A stretch of 64,000 bases of DNA from Rhizobium freirei PRF 81 (GCF_000359745.1 NZ_AQHN01000061.1:186001-250000), one strand, 5' to 3'. Counted from the stretch's first letter, positions 18,558 to 26,298 are shown. A program made the numbers and translations. Notes: a model not told the origin generated them from the sequence alone.

Positions 18558-18621
18558 GCAACATGTCCGACCCGGCTGATTTGGCGCACAGTGTCACCTC
18601 GCGTTGTCGAAGGCAACTGCA

Positions 18622-18635
18622 TGTGATATATCACA
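18622..18635. promoter_or_regulatory. Perfect palindrome TGTGATATATCACA, candidate GntR operator
   Basis: A 14-base perfect palindrome lies between the small gene at 18742-18948 and the GntR gene. FadR/FCD-class GntR proteins bind short AT-centred palindromes, and such sites often lie in front of the regulator itself. A CRP/FNR-type protein (TGTGA half-sites) is the main alternative. Confidence 0.45.
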
Positions 18636-18741
18636 ATAAGCGCTTGCCGCCGAAAATTGCCTCGGCTTAGCGGGCTTGCCCGACCAGACGGGAAGGTGGC
18701 CTGCACCCGTCATTTCGCAACTGATGCAGATAGTCTCGCGC

Positions 18742-18948
18742 TTAGAGCTCGATGCTGGAAGACTGCTGTGGTGGCTTGCGCTTGGCAGCCATCAACAGGT
18801 CCAGCTCCGTGGCCGACGGGCCGAATTTATAGAACAGTCGTTTCGCTTCCTCGTCGTCCAGGCGGTATTTTCGCGCAAATTCGGCGATGCTGTAAGGGCG
18901 ACCGCGAACGACCTTGCGCGTTGGCATCCGATTGGTGTTTTCCGTCAT
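18742..18948 (-). CDS. Small hypothetical protein (68 aa), DUF3606-like pattern
   Basis: 68 residues, charged and soluble, no signal peptide. The core PYSIAEFARKYRLDDEEAKR, then LFYKFGPSATELDLLMAAKR, looks like a small helical domain and loosely recalls DUF3606 proteins (F-x-x-K-x-F/Y-x-L-x-x-x-x-A...K-x-G-x-S). The similarity is by eye only. A strong AGGAGG about eight bases before the ATG at 18948 supports a real gene. A palindrome at 18971-18990 lies just upstream. Function unknown. Confidence 0.65.
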   Translation of the reverse strand: MTENTNRMPTRKVVRGRPYSIAEFARKYRLDDEEAKRLFYKFGPSATELDLLMAAKRKPPQQSSSIEL

Positions 18949-18970
18949 GCTTCCAACCTCCTCTTCGGCT

Positions 18971-18990
18971 CCCTATCTTTATAGATAGGG
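18971..18990. promoter_or_regulatory. Palindrome at the promoter of the 68-aa gene
   Basis: CCCTATCT-N4-AGATAGGG, an 8-base perfect inverted repeat, ends 22 bases before the ATG of the minus-strand gene. On that strand it contains TATAAA, so it could overlap the -10 or lie in the 5' leader as a hairpin. Confidence 0.4.
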
Positions 18991-19043
18991 TCGCGGATGA
19001 TGTCGGAAAGGCCTTGGCGCGCGTTGCGGCAACGGAATACAAC

Positions 19044-19072
19044 AAAAAAGGGAAGACATTCCGTCTTCCCTT
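19044..19072 (-). terminator. Intrinsic terminator of the GlsB-like gene
   Basis: Stem AAGGGAAGAC/GTCTTCCCTT with a five-base loop. Read on the minus strand it is followed by TTTTTTGTT, a proper U run. Confidence 0.85.
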
Positions 19073-19113
19073 TCCCTCTTTCCCAATGTGGGCGGCTCCG
19101 CCTGGATCGGCCG

Positions 19114-19365
19114 TTAGCGCCTGATCAAGCGACCGACGAAAATTAGAATGCACGCGCCGACAAAACCAGTGATCAAGTAATTGATCAAGGCGCTGTTGAA
19201 AGGCAGCGTGAGGCCGACTTGCCTGAACAGCCAACTTGCCACGATTGCGCCGACAATACCTAGAACAATGTTCATGAAGATGCCGGTATTGCTCTTCATG
19301 ATCATTTCAGCGAACCAGCCAGCAAGGCCACCAATAATAATTGCTGCAATCCAACCGACTTCCAT
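19114..19365 (-). CDS. GlsB/YeaQ/YmgE family stress-associated membrane protein
   Basis: 83 residues with three hydrophobic, glycine-rich segments: GWIAAIIIGGLAGWFAEMIM, GIFMNIVLGIVGAIVASWLF and NYLITGFVGACILIFVGRLI. The motif FAEMIMKSNTGIFMNIVLGI followed by GAIVA is the family hallmark (transglycosylase-associated or YeaQ/GlsB family). Members are inner-membrane proteins induced by general stress; biochemical function is unknown. The ATG at 19365 is chosen because AGGAGG sits eight bases upstream; earlier in-frame codons are not preceded by such a site. A strong terminator follows, so it is monocistronic. Confidence 0.9.
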   Translation of the reverse strand: MEVGWIAAIIIGGLAGWFAEMIMKSNTGIFMNIVLGIVGAIVASWLFRQVGLTLPFNSALINYLITGFVGACILIFVGRLIRR

Positions 19366-19736
19366 AAGGTCCTCCTGAGACTCGGCGGGTTGTTCATATG
19401 CGCCAATATACACTAAAAACGATTCGCACCCCAAATCATTGCGAGGTGTGCGAGCGAATCCCTTCGTTGCAATCCCGATTATTGAGGGAAATTGTTACGG
19501 TTGTTCCGGCCGTATGAAACTGAGTGGGCGCCCGCGCAGCTTTTCTCATGACTAGAATTTCCGGCTAGAGCCCGCTGTCCCGGAAGTTTCGGAGCAAGGG
19601 CTGTTGTTTTGAGGATTTGGAGATGAGGAAAAAGCGCGATTGAGCGGCCGCAACCTCAATTTATGGGTTGACCGCAATGGGGCGTCTGCATATGTTCCGC
19701 CCACTTCCAGCCGGGGCGGAAACGCCCGCGGAGAGG
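19366..19736. other. Intergenic region between the GlsB-like gene and tRNA-Lys
   Basis: No coding frame with support on either strand. It must hold the promoter of the minus-strand GlsB-like gene, which I could not place, and it contains the tRNA promoter at 19668-19696. The rest shows nothing recognisable. Confidence 0.5.
19668..19696 (+). promoter_or_regulatory. Promoter of tRNA-Lys
   Basis: TTGACC (19668-19673) and TATGTT (19691-19696) are exactly 17 bases apart, each close to the sigma-70 consensus. Transcription would start near 19703, about 34 bases before the mature tRNA. Confidence 0.6.
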
Positions 19737-19812
19737 GAGAGCGTAGCTCAGTCGGTAGAGCAACTGACTTTTAATCAGTAGGTCATGGGTTCGAATCCCA
19801 TCGCTCTCACCA
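19737..19812 (+). tRNA. tRNA-Lys (anticodon UUU)
   Basis: 76 bases. Acceptor GAGAGCG pairs with CGCTCTC; D arm GCTC/GAGC; anticodon stem ACTGA/TCAGT with loop CTTTTAA giving anticodon TTT; T arm contains GGTTCGAATCC; the CCA end is encoded (19810-19812). An insertion sequence begins about ten bases downstream. Confidence 0.97.
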
Positions 19813-19820
19813 TAGAATAC

Positions 19821-21121
19821 TGTGTCCAGCCCGGAGACATAGGTAACAAAACGTACCTAAGACATGGGTGACAATCTCGAGCCGAACGGATTGTCGATGG
19901 TTTGCAAGGTTCTCTGTTCCAAGTCGATATATCCCAGATCATAATGCATGAAGCTGACGAGCCAAATGCCGTCGTCGACTTCCGTGATTCCGAGTTTCTG
20001 GCCGGCCATTACGGTCGATATGTTGATCTTCTTGCGGTAGATGCAGATGCGGCCGCAATTGGTCACCAGCGCCTCTCGATCATGGAAGGGGTAGTTGATC
20101 TCCGGCAGGCCTTGATAGGGGCGCGAGGAAGTGACGTAGAGATCTGCGGGCACCTTCATGTTGAGCGCCTCGTGCGGCCGCTGCTGATTGAATTCGCTGA
20201 CGAAAGCGTCGAAGCGAGCCTGCTGCTGGAGAGTGTTTTTGCCAGACGGCTTGGTCGCCTCCTTCTTCAGCGTGAGGTGCATGCGCTCATGCCGGCCGTT
20301 TTCTTGTGGACGGCCCGGCCTGATGCGCTCCAGCGTGATGCCGAGTCTGAGCCACCACACCGACAGCCTCGAGAGATTGTAGAGCCCGTTTGGGCTGGCA
20401 AAGGGCAAGCCATTGTCGCTGCGGATCGCGAGCGGCAGGCCACGCTCGGCAAACAGCCGGCGGAACGCCTCGAAGACGCCCACCTCTTTTGTCGATTCGA
20501 AGGCTTCGCAAGCAAGCAGAAAGCGCGAGGCCTGGTCGGTGACCGTCAGGGGGTAACAGTACTGTCCGTCGCCGAGCTTGAACTCGCCCTTGAAGTCGGC
20601 GCACCACAGATCGTTCGGCATCGGTGCTTGTGACAACGCCGTTCCCTCGGCTCGATGTCGGTGTCGTTTGCGCGCATGGGCGACCAGTCCATGGCGGTCG
20701 AGAATGGCATGCACCGTGCTTTTGGCGGGGATGCGCACATCGCCGGCAAGCCGCTTCACCAACAGCTCGCGGATCTTGCGCGCACCCCAATGCGGCTTGT
20801 CTTTCTTGAGCCGCACGATCATCGCCTCGACCGGCACGGGCAACTGATTGGCGTAGCGAACCGGGCGGCGCGACCGATCCGTCAGCGCCTCCAGGCCGTC
20901 GTCCTTATAGCGATTGAAGATCTTGTAGCCGGTCTTGCGCGAAATGCCGAACTCCCGGCACACATCGCTCATGCCTTCGCCCTCAAGCAGCCGGGCGACA
21001 AATCGTAGACGTTCCTCCATCACCGAAGCCTCTCTCCACGGCATCAACACCTCCCGCCAAAAAGCCAGAAGTGTTACCCATGTCTCCGGTACAAAATGTC
21101 ACCTATCTCTCAGGTCGGGCA
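19821..21121. mobile_element. IS481-family insertion sequence, apparently complete
   Basis: About 1.3 kb with one transposase gene. The ends form imperfect inverted repeats about 50 bases long. The left end (TGTCCAGCCCGGAGACATAGG..., from 19823) and the reverse complement of the right end (TGCCCGACCTGAGAGATAGG..., from 21121) each contain two tandem copies of a motif close to GGAGACATRGGTRACA, which look like transposase-binding sites. CTG flanks both sides (19820-19822 and 21122-21124), a possible short target duplication too small to be sure of. It lies directly downstream of tRNA-Lys. Exact ends are uncertain by a few bases. Confidence 0.85.
19857..21044 (-). CDS. IS481-family transposase
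   Basis: 395-residue DDE transposase. An N-terminal helix-turn-helix (MSDVCREFGISRKTGYKIF) is followed by a second DNA-binding segment (WGARKIRELLVKR) and the rve integrase core. The catalytic triad is Asp in DLWCADFKGEF, Asp in IRSDNGLPF and Glu in RPGRPQENGRHERMH, which is the IS481 spacing and wording (R-P-x-x-N-G-x-x-E). The ATG at 21044 has GGGAGG seven bases upstream; GTG and TTG codons just before it are also in frame. The frame is intact from start to stop, so the element may be active. The C-terminal ~90 residues (after YQGLPEINYPFHDR) form a beta-rich extension typical of this subgroup. Confidence 0.93.
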   Translation of the reverse strand: MPWREASVMEERLRFVARLLEGEGMSDVCREFGISRKTGYKIFNRYKDDGLEALTDRSRRPVRYANQLPVPVEAMIVRLKKDKPHWGARKIRELLVKRLAGDVRIPAKSTVHAILDRHGLVAHARKRHRHRAEGTALSQAPMPNDLWCADFKGEFKLGDGQYCYPLTVTDQASRFLLACEAFESTKEVGVFEAFRRLFAERGLPLAIRSDNGLPFASPNGLYNLSRLSVWWLRLGITLERIRPGRPQENGRHERMHLTLKKEATKPSGKNTLQQQARFDAFVSEFNQQRPHEALNMKVPADLYVTSSRPYQGLPEINYPFHDREALVTNCGRICIYRKKINISTVMAGQKLGITEVDDGIWLVSFMHYDLGYIDLEQRTLQTIDNPFGSRLSPMS

Positions 21122-21535
21122 CTGCCATTGCAGTGATTTTCTCAGATATCTGCAGGATTTTGAACGGTTTGTTACTTCCAGGCTGCCGTTCGAAGATGAC
21201 GTGCGGTATGGTCGCAGTGTCAAAGCGCAGGCGAACTCTCTGGCAAAGGCTTTCCCAGTGGTCGCAATCTACATAAGATAAGCCAACTAATAATCCCATG
21301 ACAAAGCAATCTTATGATTGCCCGGCGATGCGTCCGGGGAGTATAGGGGAAGCATGGGCGGTGTCGCTTGCCTCGAGCGAATTACCGCAATTGTTTCAGA
21401 CTTTTGCTGTTGCTCAGGCCCCACTTTCGATGCTGAAATGGTGGTCGCAGCTGCGGCGGCATGACCGGTGGAATGTGTCGGTCCGGTCGTAAGATACCTG
21501 CCGATGACGAGCTGATCGATAAAGACGGTGGACGC
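21122..21535. other. Gene-free stretch after the insertion sequence
   Basis: About 410 bases with lower G+C than the neighbours and no supported gene on either strand. A small palindrome CACTGC-CATT-GCAGTG (21120-21135) straddles the right IS boundary. Nothing else recognisable. Confidence 0.4.
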
Positions 21536-22015
21536 ATGATGGAATTCTTGGCTGAGCTGTCTTCGTGGGAAATCTACGCAACGGTTTGCGGGCTGCTGGG
21601 CATCCTCGGGATTGTTTTCGGTGCGATCGCCAGGAAGAAGTTTGCGATGGCTCCGAGCGTGTTGCCTCTGCTTGCGATCGCCATGACGACGCCCCTCACG
21701 GAGCGGCTTGTCCTGCCATATCTTGCGGATCGCTATCCGGTTGTCTTCGCCAACAAGGATCTGCCCAAGAAAATCGATCCGCAAATCACGCTGAAGAAAA
21801 TAGATCTGACGGATCGAATTTATAGTTATTTCTATGATTTGGACGTCGATGACGACTGGTTCGACGCTCCGCTCGTCAAATCGGCCCAACTCTCTGATCT
21901 ATGCAATTTCCTGGTGCCGAAATTCGATTCAGGCGAGGCGTCTTTGGCCAATTACATCTACCAGTTGAAGGGCAAGGATTATTCCTTCTCGGTCGATAGC
22001 TCCGACTGCTCGTAA
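21536..22015 (+). CDS. Hypothetical membrane-anchored protein (159 aa)
   Basis: I do not recognise this family. Translated from ATG 21536 (MMEFLAELSSWEIYATVCGL), it has a hydrophobic segment at about 13-32 (IYATVCGLLGILGIVFGAIA), a basic RKK stop, and a second hydrophobic stretch at about 38-52 (APSVLPLLAIAMTT). A polar C-terminal domain of ~100 residues follows, rich in Asp, Lys and Tyr (KKIDPQITLKKIDLTDRIYS, YFYDLDVDDDWFD) and ending in Cys-Ser. It therefore looks like a membrane-anchored protein with an acidic soluble domain. The ribosome site is weak (GGTGG). It stands alone in a gene-poor islet beside the insertion sequence, consistent with an accessory gene. Confidence 0.55.
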   Translation: MMEFLAELSSWEIYATVCGLLGILGIVFGAIARKKFAMAPSVLPLLAIAMTTPLTERLVLPYLADRYPVVFANKDLPKKIDPQITLKKIDLTDRIYSYFYDLDVDDDWFDAPLVKSAQLSDLCNFLVPKFDSGEASLANYIYQLKGKDYSFSVDSSDCS

Positions 22016-22724
22016 GAGCTTTGACCGAACTGGTGCGAGGCCGAAAGTATTTCACAGTCGGAGTATTCTGCTCTCGCTTCAGCGATCGCCGTCGCACCGG
22101 GGCGATGAATGCGCTCCGGCCGGGCGCCTTAGGCTATCGCCGAAAGGGCAACGATAGCCGCAACGGCTAGCCTGCCGAAGACCGGCAGCAATATGAGCAT
22201 GGCGAGCCGAGCAAGCTTCCCCTTCTCGATTGAAGTCATGATCGAATTCCCTATAAGCTTGCGAAACGGAAACACTCAACTTCGCGATGTGCAGTATCAC
22301 TCGGTGTATCGTGATTCTGGATGACGCTGAAACTATGGCGCGCCGGACGGAAGGGACGCTCTTGTCGCTGATCCGCGCAATGGGCCGGTGAACGGCATGC
22401 CGACCCGGCAATAAAAGAACTCAAACCGCAGCGCAAACAACCGTCCGCCGAATGTACGCTTGCCCACGCCCGGCTGCGATGGCTCCCTTGCGCTGGTTGC
22501 AGGCAAAGCTCTGGGAATATTTCAAGCAAGTGAGGAGTGCTGTAGTGGCCACTATCGTTTCGCGCGCACAACTTCCCGCGTCTTGGGAGAAGATCTCACG
22601 AGAATCATAGGGTTTGCTATCGTCGCTGTCTCAGCAGTGGCTCCTGCTTCTTGCGCCGAAGCGGTCAACTTTGCCGCCATGACAACAGCAAAGTTGATTT
22701 GCGACTAAGGCGAAACTGCGGATC
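22016..22724. other. Gene-poor stretch with one possible micro-gene
   Basis: About 700 bases without a recognisable full-length gene. It holds the 36-codon minus-strand frame at 22129-22239. On the plus strand, a frame ending at 22708 has a signal-peptide-like end (IIGFAIVAVSAVAPASCAEA, then NFAAMTTAKLICD) that may be the remnant of a secreted-protein gene. No terminators or known RNAs seen. Confidence 0.4.
22129..22239 (-). CDS. Possible 36-residue membrane peptide
   Basis: A short frame beginning MTSIEKGKLARLAMLILLPV and ending AVAAIVALSAIA. It has a basic N terminus and one strongly hydrophobic segment, typical of bacterial single-pass micro-proteins or type-I-toxin-like peptides. GGGA lies about nine bases before the ATG. 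No homolog is known to me and the frame is short enough to occur by chance, so confidence is modest. Confidence 0.35.
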   Translation of the reverse strand: MTSIEKGKLARLAMLILLPVFGRLAVAAIVALSAIA

Positions 22725-23018
22725 TTACGATTTTCCGCCGTTCTTCTTGCAGTCGCTGCGGAACTTGGCGCGAGCTTTTCCATGCAGGCCCTTGGCATCT
22801 GCCTGCGCCGAGCATGCCTTGGAAATGTCAGTCTGGGCGGGCTTCATAGCCTTTGGCGCGGTCATAGCCTTTGGCGTTGTCGTAGTGGACGTTGCAGGGG
22901 CGGTCGTTGTTGTACTGGGTTTCGTCGTCGTGGTGCTGGGCGTCGCTGTTTGCGCCATGGCGCTTACGCTGAAAAGTGCGGCAAAGGCTGCAGTCGTGAG
23001 CATACTAACGAATCGCAT
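22725..23018 (-). CDS. PsiF-family secreted protein with Thr-rich linker
   Basis: 97 residues. A signal peptide (MRFVSMLTTAAFAALFSVSA, cleavage about after AMA) is followed by a low-complexity linker of Thr, Pro and Lys (TPSTTTTKPSTTTTAPATST and on). The C-terminal PsiF-type repeat is CSAQADAKGLHGKARAKF with a second conserved Cys (SDCKK). PsiF proteins are small periplasmic proteins named for phosphate-starvation induction in E. coli; function is unknown. GGAGG about nine bases before the ATG supports the start. The stop is at the downstream end of a gene-poor stretch, and the gene is divergent from ccdA. Confidence 0.8.
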   Translation of the reverse strand: MRFVSMLTTAAFAALFSVSAMAQTATPSTTTTKPSTTTTAPATSTTTTPKAMTAPKAMKPAQTDISKACSAQADAKGLHGKARAKFRSDCKKNGGKS

Positions 23019-23289
23019 AGGGTCTTTCCTCCGCTAACTACCTGGGGTGGAATGCACGTTGTTGGACGAACTTTGTCAGCTTGAACCAATATTTTAGCAA
23101 AAGCAAATCGTTCGTTGGATAGTTCTGCGGCCGTTGGTCGCGTCCCGCATCCTCCGGGTCTTGGTAACGGAAGCGCTGCTCAGTTGCTTGTTTTGAAGCC
23201 TCTCGCTCCTGTTCCGCTCGAAAAGGTGATTGGCTTTCCGGCGGCCGCAACGCTAGGAAGAGGGTGAAATGACATAGCCGGAGTCCATC

Positions 23290-24042
23290 GTGTCGCTTGC
23301 CGATATTTCGATCCTCAGTGCCTTGATTGCCGGGGCGCTTTCGTTTCTTTCGCCTTGCGTGCTACCGCTTGTGCCGCCTTATCTCTGCTACATGGCCGGG
23401 ATTTCCGTGGAGCAGTTTCGCGGCGGCGGAGCGGCCGTCGCAGCGGGGCCTGGTGTCCGCAGCAACGTGCTGATGTCGGCGCTCTTCTTCACGCTGGGGT
23501 TCGCCACCGTGTTTATCGCGCTCGGTGCCGGCGCTTCCTCCATCGGCCTGCTGCTGCGCCAGCATCTCGATCTTCTCGCGAAGATTGGCGGCATCATCAT
23601 CGTCGTCATGGGATTGAATTTCCTCGGCGTGTTCCGCATCGGCCTTCTCGCTCGCGAGGCGCGCTTTCAGAGCGGCGGCAAGCCGGCGACCTTGACCGGC
23701 GCCTACATTATGGGGCTTGCTTTCGCTTTCGGCTGGACGCCCTGCATCGGGCCGGTGCTTGGGGCTATTCTCGGCGTCGCGGCGTCGCGCGAAACGGTTG
23801 GCGCCGGTGCCGGCTTGCTCGCGGTCTATTCTTTGGGGCTTGCCATTCCGTTCTGGATCGCGGCCGGTTTTTCCGGCGCTTTCATGCGCTTTCTCTCCCG
23901 CTTCCGCCGCCATCTTGGCACGGTCGAGAAGCTCATGGGCGGCCTTCTGGTGCTCACCGGTCTGGCCTTCATCTTCGGTTATGTCAGCGACATGGCAATC
24001 TGGTTTCAGCAGACCTTTCCGATCCTGATGAAGATCGGCTAG
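23290..24042 (+). CDS. ccdA: Cytochrome c biogenesis protein CcdA
   Basis: 250-residue inner-membrane thiol-redox transporter that carries electrons from cytosolic thioredoxin to periplasmic partners for cytochrome c maturation. Six hydrophobic segments are visible. The two conserved redox cysteine motifs are FLSPCVLPLVPPYLCYMAG (helix 1) and FGWTPCIGPVLGAIL (helix 4). It begins with GTG at 23290, with CGGAG six bases upstream. It is convergent with the UbiH-type hydroxylase gene. No thioredoxin-like partner is adjacent. Confidence 0.93.
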   Translation: MSLADISILSALIAGALSFLSPCVLPLVPPYLCYMAGISVEQFRGGGAAVAAGPGVRSNVLMSALFFTLGFATVFIALGAGASSIGLLLRQHLDLLAKIGGIIIVVMGLNFLGVFRIGLLAREARFQSGGKPATLTGAYIMGLAFAFGWTPCIGPVLGAILGVAASRETVGAGAGLLAVYSLGLAIPFWIAAGFSGAFMRFLSRFRRHLGTVEKLMGGLLVLTGLAFIFGYVSDMAIWFQQTFPILMKIG

Positions 24043-24145
24043 GCCCGCAATATCTGCCCTCGCCATTTTGACAGGGTGGATCGAGCCAGGCCATCACGAT
24101 TGTTCGCCGCGTCGTGATGGTTCGGCTCGCGCTTGATCGGGCGCT

Positions 24146-25348
24146 TTAGCGGCTCAGCTTTTTCCGCAGCATCGAAGAGAAGCTGGCCAGGCTGCCACCG
24201 GGCTCGATACCTTCGCGCATAACCATGTTTCTCAGCGGTGCGACGGCGGAAAGCACATGCAGTCCGGCAGCGCGCAACATCTGTACCGGCAGGAAATCGG
24301 AAAGAAGCGATCGATTGAGAAGATCGACGCTTGCCGTTCGGCTGATGACATCGGCGCGGCGCTTGCGGTCGAAACTGTCGCCGGCTGATGCCGGGATCGG
24401 CTGGTCCGGACGGGCGCACAGGGTTTCCGACAGCGCCAGTATGTCGCGCAGGCTCAGATTGAGGCCCTGCGCGCCGATCGGCGGAAAGACATGCGCGGCT
24501 TCGCCGATCAGTGCGGCGCGGCCCTTGCCGAAGCGATAGGCGGTCATCCCCGAGAGCGGCCAGACCTGAACGCTGTCCTCGACCGTCACCTTACCAAGCA
24601 TCGATTGCATGCGCTCCTCGACCAGCCTGCCGAGTTCTTCGAGCGATTTTTCGGCATTGGCTGCGGCCTCAGCCGGCTTCTGTACCCAGACGAGGCTGGA
24701 GCGGTTGCCCGGCAGGGGCACTTGCGTGAATGGGCCGCTTTCGGTGTGGAATTCCGTCGAGATGTTCTGGTGCGGCAAAGAGTGCGCAAAGTTCAAAACC
24801 ATCGCCGATTGCGGGTAGGACCAGCCCTTGACCTTGATGCCCAAGGTTTCCCGCACCATCGAATTGCGCCCGTCGCTGCCGACGACGAAGGCGGCTTCGA
24901 TCGATTGGCCATCGTCGAGCGCAACCGTCACACCATCGTCGCGAAAGGTGACTTCCGAGGCGGTGGCTTCGATGCGGCTGATATTGCCTTCCGTTTCGAT
25001 GGCCCTATTGAGATTGTCGAGCAGGGCGGCATTCGGAATATTGTAGCCGAACGCTTCCAGCCCGATTTCAGAGGATCGGAACGAGACGGTCGGAGCCCGC
25101 AGCAGCCTCGACGTGCCGTCGATGATCCGCATCGTCGTCAACGCGGCCGTCGAAGGGGCGATCTTGTCCCAGAGCGTCAGGCGCTCGAGAAGGCGGATCG
25201 ATTGATCCATCAGCGCCGTCGTCCGTCTGTCGGCCCTGTTGTGAGGCGCAGCAATCAGGGCGACGGATCGTCCACCGCGCGCAAGCGCGAACGCCGCGAT
25301 CATCCCGGCCAGGCCACCGCCGATGACGGCCACTTCAATCTGCTTCAT
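24146..25348 (-). CDS. FAD-dependent UbiH/UbiF/VisC-family hydroxylase
   Basis: 400-residue flavoprotein monooxygenase, probably a ring hydroxylase of ubiquinone biosynthesis. FAD fingerprint VAVIGGGLAGMIAAFALARGG at the N terminus, the mid-protein DG motif VVGSDGRNSMVRETLG, and the second FAD/ribityl motif ALIGEAAHVFPPIGAQGLNLSLRD. The last reads GEAAH where most homologues have GDAAH. Which ring position it acts on (UbiH, UbiF or UbiL type) cannot be settled from sequence alone. It is transcribed away from the phosphatidylcholine synthase gene. The window also has ubiA at 51117-52031, far away. Confidence 0.88.
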   Translation of the reverse strand: MKQIEVAVIGGGLAGMIAAFALARGGRSVALIAAPHNRADRRTTALMDQSIRLLERLTLWDKIAPSTAALTTMRIIDGTSRLLRAPTVSFRSSEIGLEAFGYNIPNAALLDNLNRAIETEGNISRIEATASEVTFRDDGVTVALDDGQSIEAAFVVGSDGRNSMVRETLGIKVKGWSYPQSAMVLNFAHSLPHQNISTEFHTESGPFTQVPLPGNRSSLVWVQKPAEAAANAEKSLEELGRLVEERMQSMLGKVTVEDSVQVWPLSGMTAYRFGKGRAALIGEAAHVFPPIGAQGLNLSLRDILALSETLCARPDQPIPASAGDSFDRKRRADVISRTASVDLLNRSLLSDFLPVQMLRAAGLHVLSAVAPLRNMVMREGIEPGGSLASFSSMLRKKLSR

Positions 25349-25561
25349 TATCGATGCCTCAATTGCCTATTAGTCTGAGAATAAGCGCTTAGCCTGTTGA
25401 AATCCATGGGATGAAACATCGCAGCGGGTGAAAATGACGGCAACTCGGGCTAGCGTGCCGCGATCAACGCTTTTGCGCTGGCGGTAGAGACCAAAGGATG
25501 CATATTAGCAAGAAAAATCGCCTGCCAGGGTAGGCCTAAAAACTGACGAGTCGTGGGGCGG

Positions 25562-26287
25562 ATGAAAATCTTCAAGTACAAGCGGGTGCCTTATGCGGAG
25601 ATGCGTGCCTTCTCCGTTCATATATTGACGGCTTCCGGATCTTTTCTCGCCTTTCTCGGCGTTGTCGCCGCCTCCGAGCATCGCTTTGTCGATATGTTTT
25701 GGTGGCTCGGTCTGGCGCTCCTCGTCGACGGCATCGACGGGCCGATCGCCCGCAAGGTCCGGGTCAAGGAGGTCCTTCCCAATTGGTCCGGCGACACGCT
25801 CGACAATATCATCGACTATGTGACCTACGTGCTGCTGCCGGCCTTCGCGCTCTATGAAAGCGGCATGATCGGCGAACCCATGTCGTTCGTCGCCGCCGGC
25901 ATGATTGTGGTCTCCAGCGCCATCTATTACGCCGATACCGGCATGAAGACGGAGGAATACTTCTTCTCCGGCTTTCCCGTGGTCTGGAATATGGTGATAT
26001 TCACCCTCTTCGTCATCGATGCCAGCGCCACGACCGCCATGATCCTCGTCGGCATTTCGGTTGTCCTGACCTTCCTGCCGATCAACTTCTTGCATCCCGT
26101 GCGCGTCAAGCGATTGCGGCCGCTCAATCTCGGCATATTCTTCTTCTGGTCGGCGCTCGGCATCTATTCGCTGCTGATGAATTTCGTCATGCCGCAATGG
26201 GCTATCGTTCTTTTCATCATCAGCGGTATCTATCTCTATTGCATCGGCGCCGTGCTGCAGTTTTTCCCGTCCCTCGGGCGCCAGTAG
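25562..26287 (+). CDS. pcs: Phosphatidylcholine synthase Pcs
   Basis: 241-residue integral membrane CDP-alcohol phosphotransferase that condenses CDP-diacylglycerol with choline in one step, a pathway typical of rhizobia and other host-associated bacteria. The active-site motif is VDGIDGPIARKVRVKEVLPN followed by WSGDTLDNIIDY, a D-G-x-D-G-x-x-A-R...G-x-x-x-D-x-x-x-D pattern, and there are about eight hydrophobic segments. The ATG at 25562 gives MKIFKYKRVPYAEMRAFSVH, the family N terminus and usual length; an in-frame GTG nine bases upstream is less likely. The quinone oxidoreductase gene begins 11 bases after the stop, so the two are probably one transcript. Confidence 0.95.
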   Translation: MKIFKYKRVPYAEMRAFSVHILTASGSFLAFLGVVAASEHRFVDMFWWLGLALLVDGIDGPIARKVRVKEVLPNWSGDTLDNIIDYVTYVLLPAFALYESGMIGEPMSFVAAGMIVVSSAIYYADTGMKTEEYFFSGFPVVWNMVIFTLFVIDASATTAMILVGISVVLTFLPINFLHPVRVKRLRPLNLGIFFFWSALGIYSLLMNFVMPQWAIVLFIISGIYLYCIGAVLQFFPSLGRQ

Positions 26288-26298
26288 GATCGCAAGCC

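Noticed and set aside
19737..21121. Integrative element using tRNA-Lys as attachment site
   Set aside because: No integrase gene and no repeated tRNA 3' end in view. The insertion sequence carries a DDE transposase, which does not use tRNA sites, so adjacency may be chance.
22079..22411. 110-codon minus-strand frame (Ser/Arg/His-rich)
   Set aside because: Low-complexity, no ribosome site and no family features; it overlaps the more plausible 36-codon frame in another frame.
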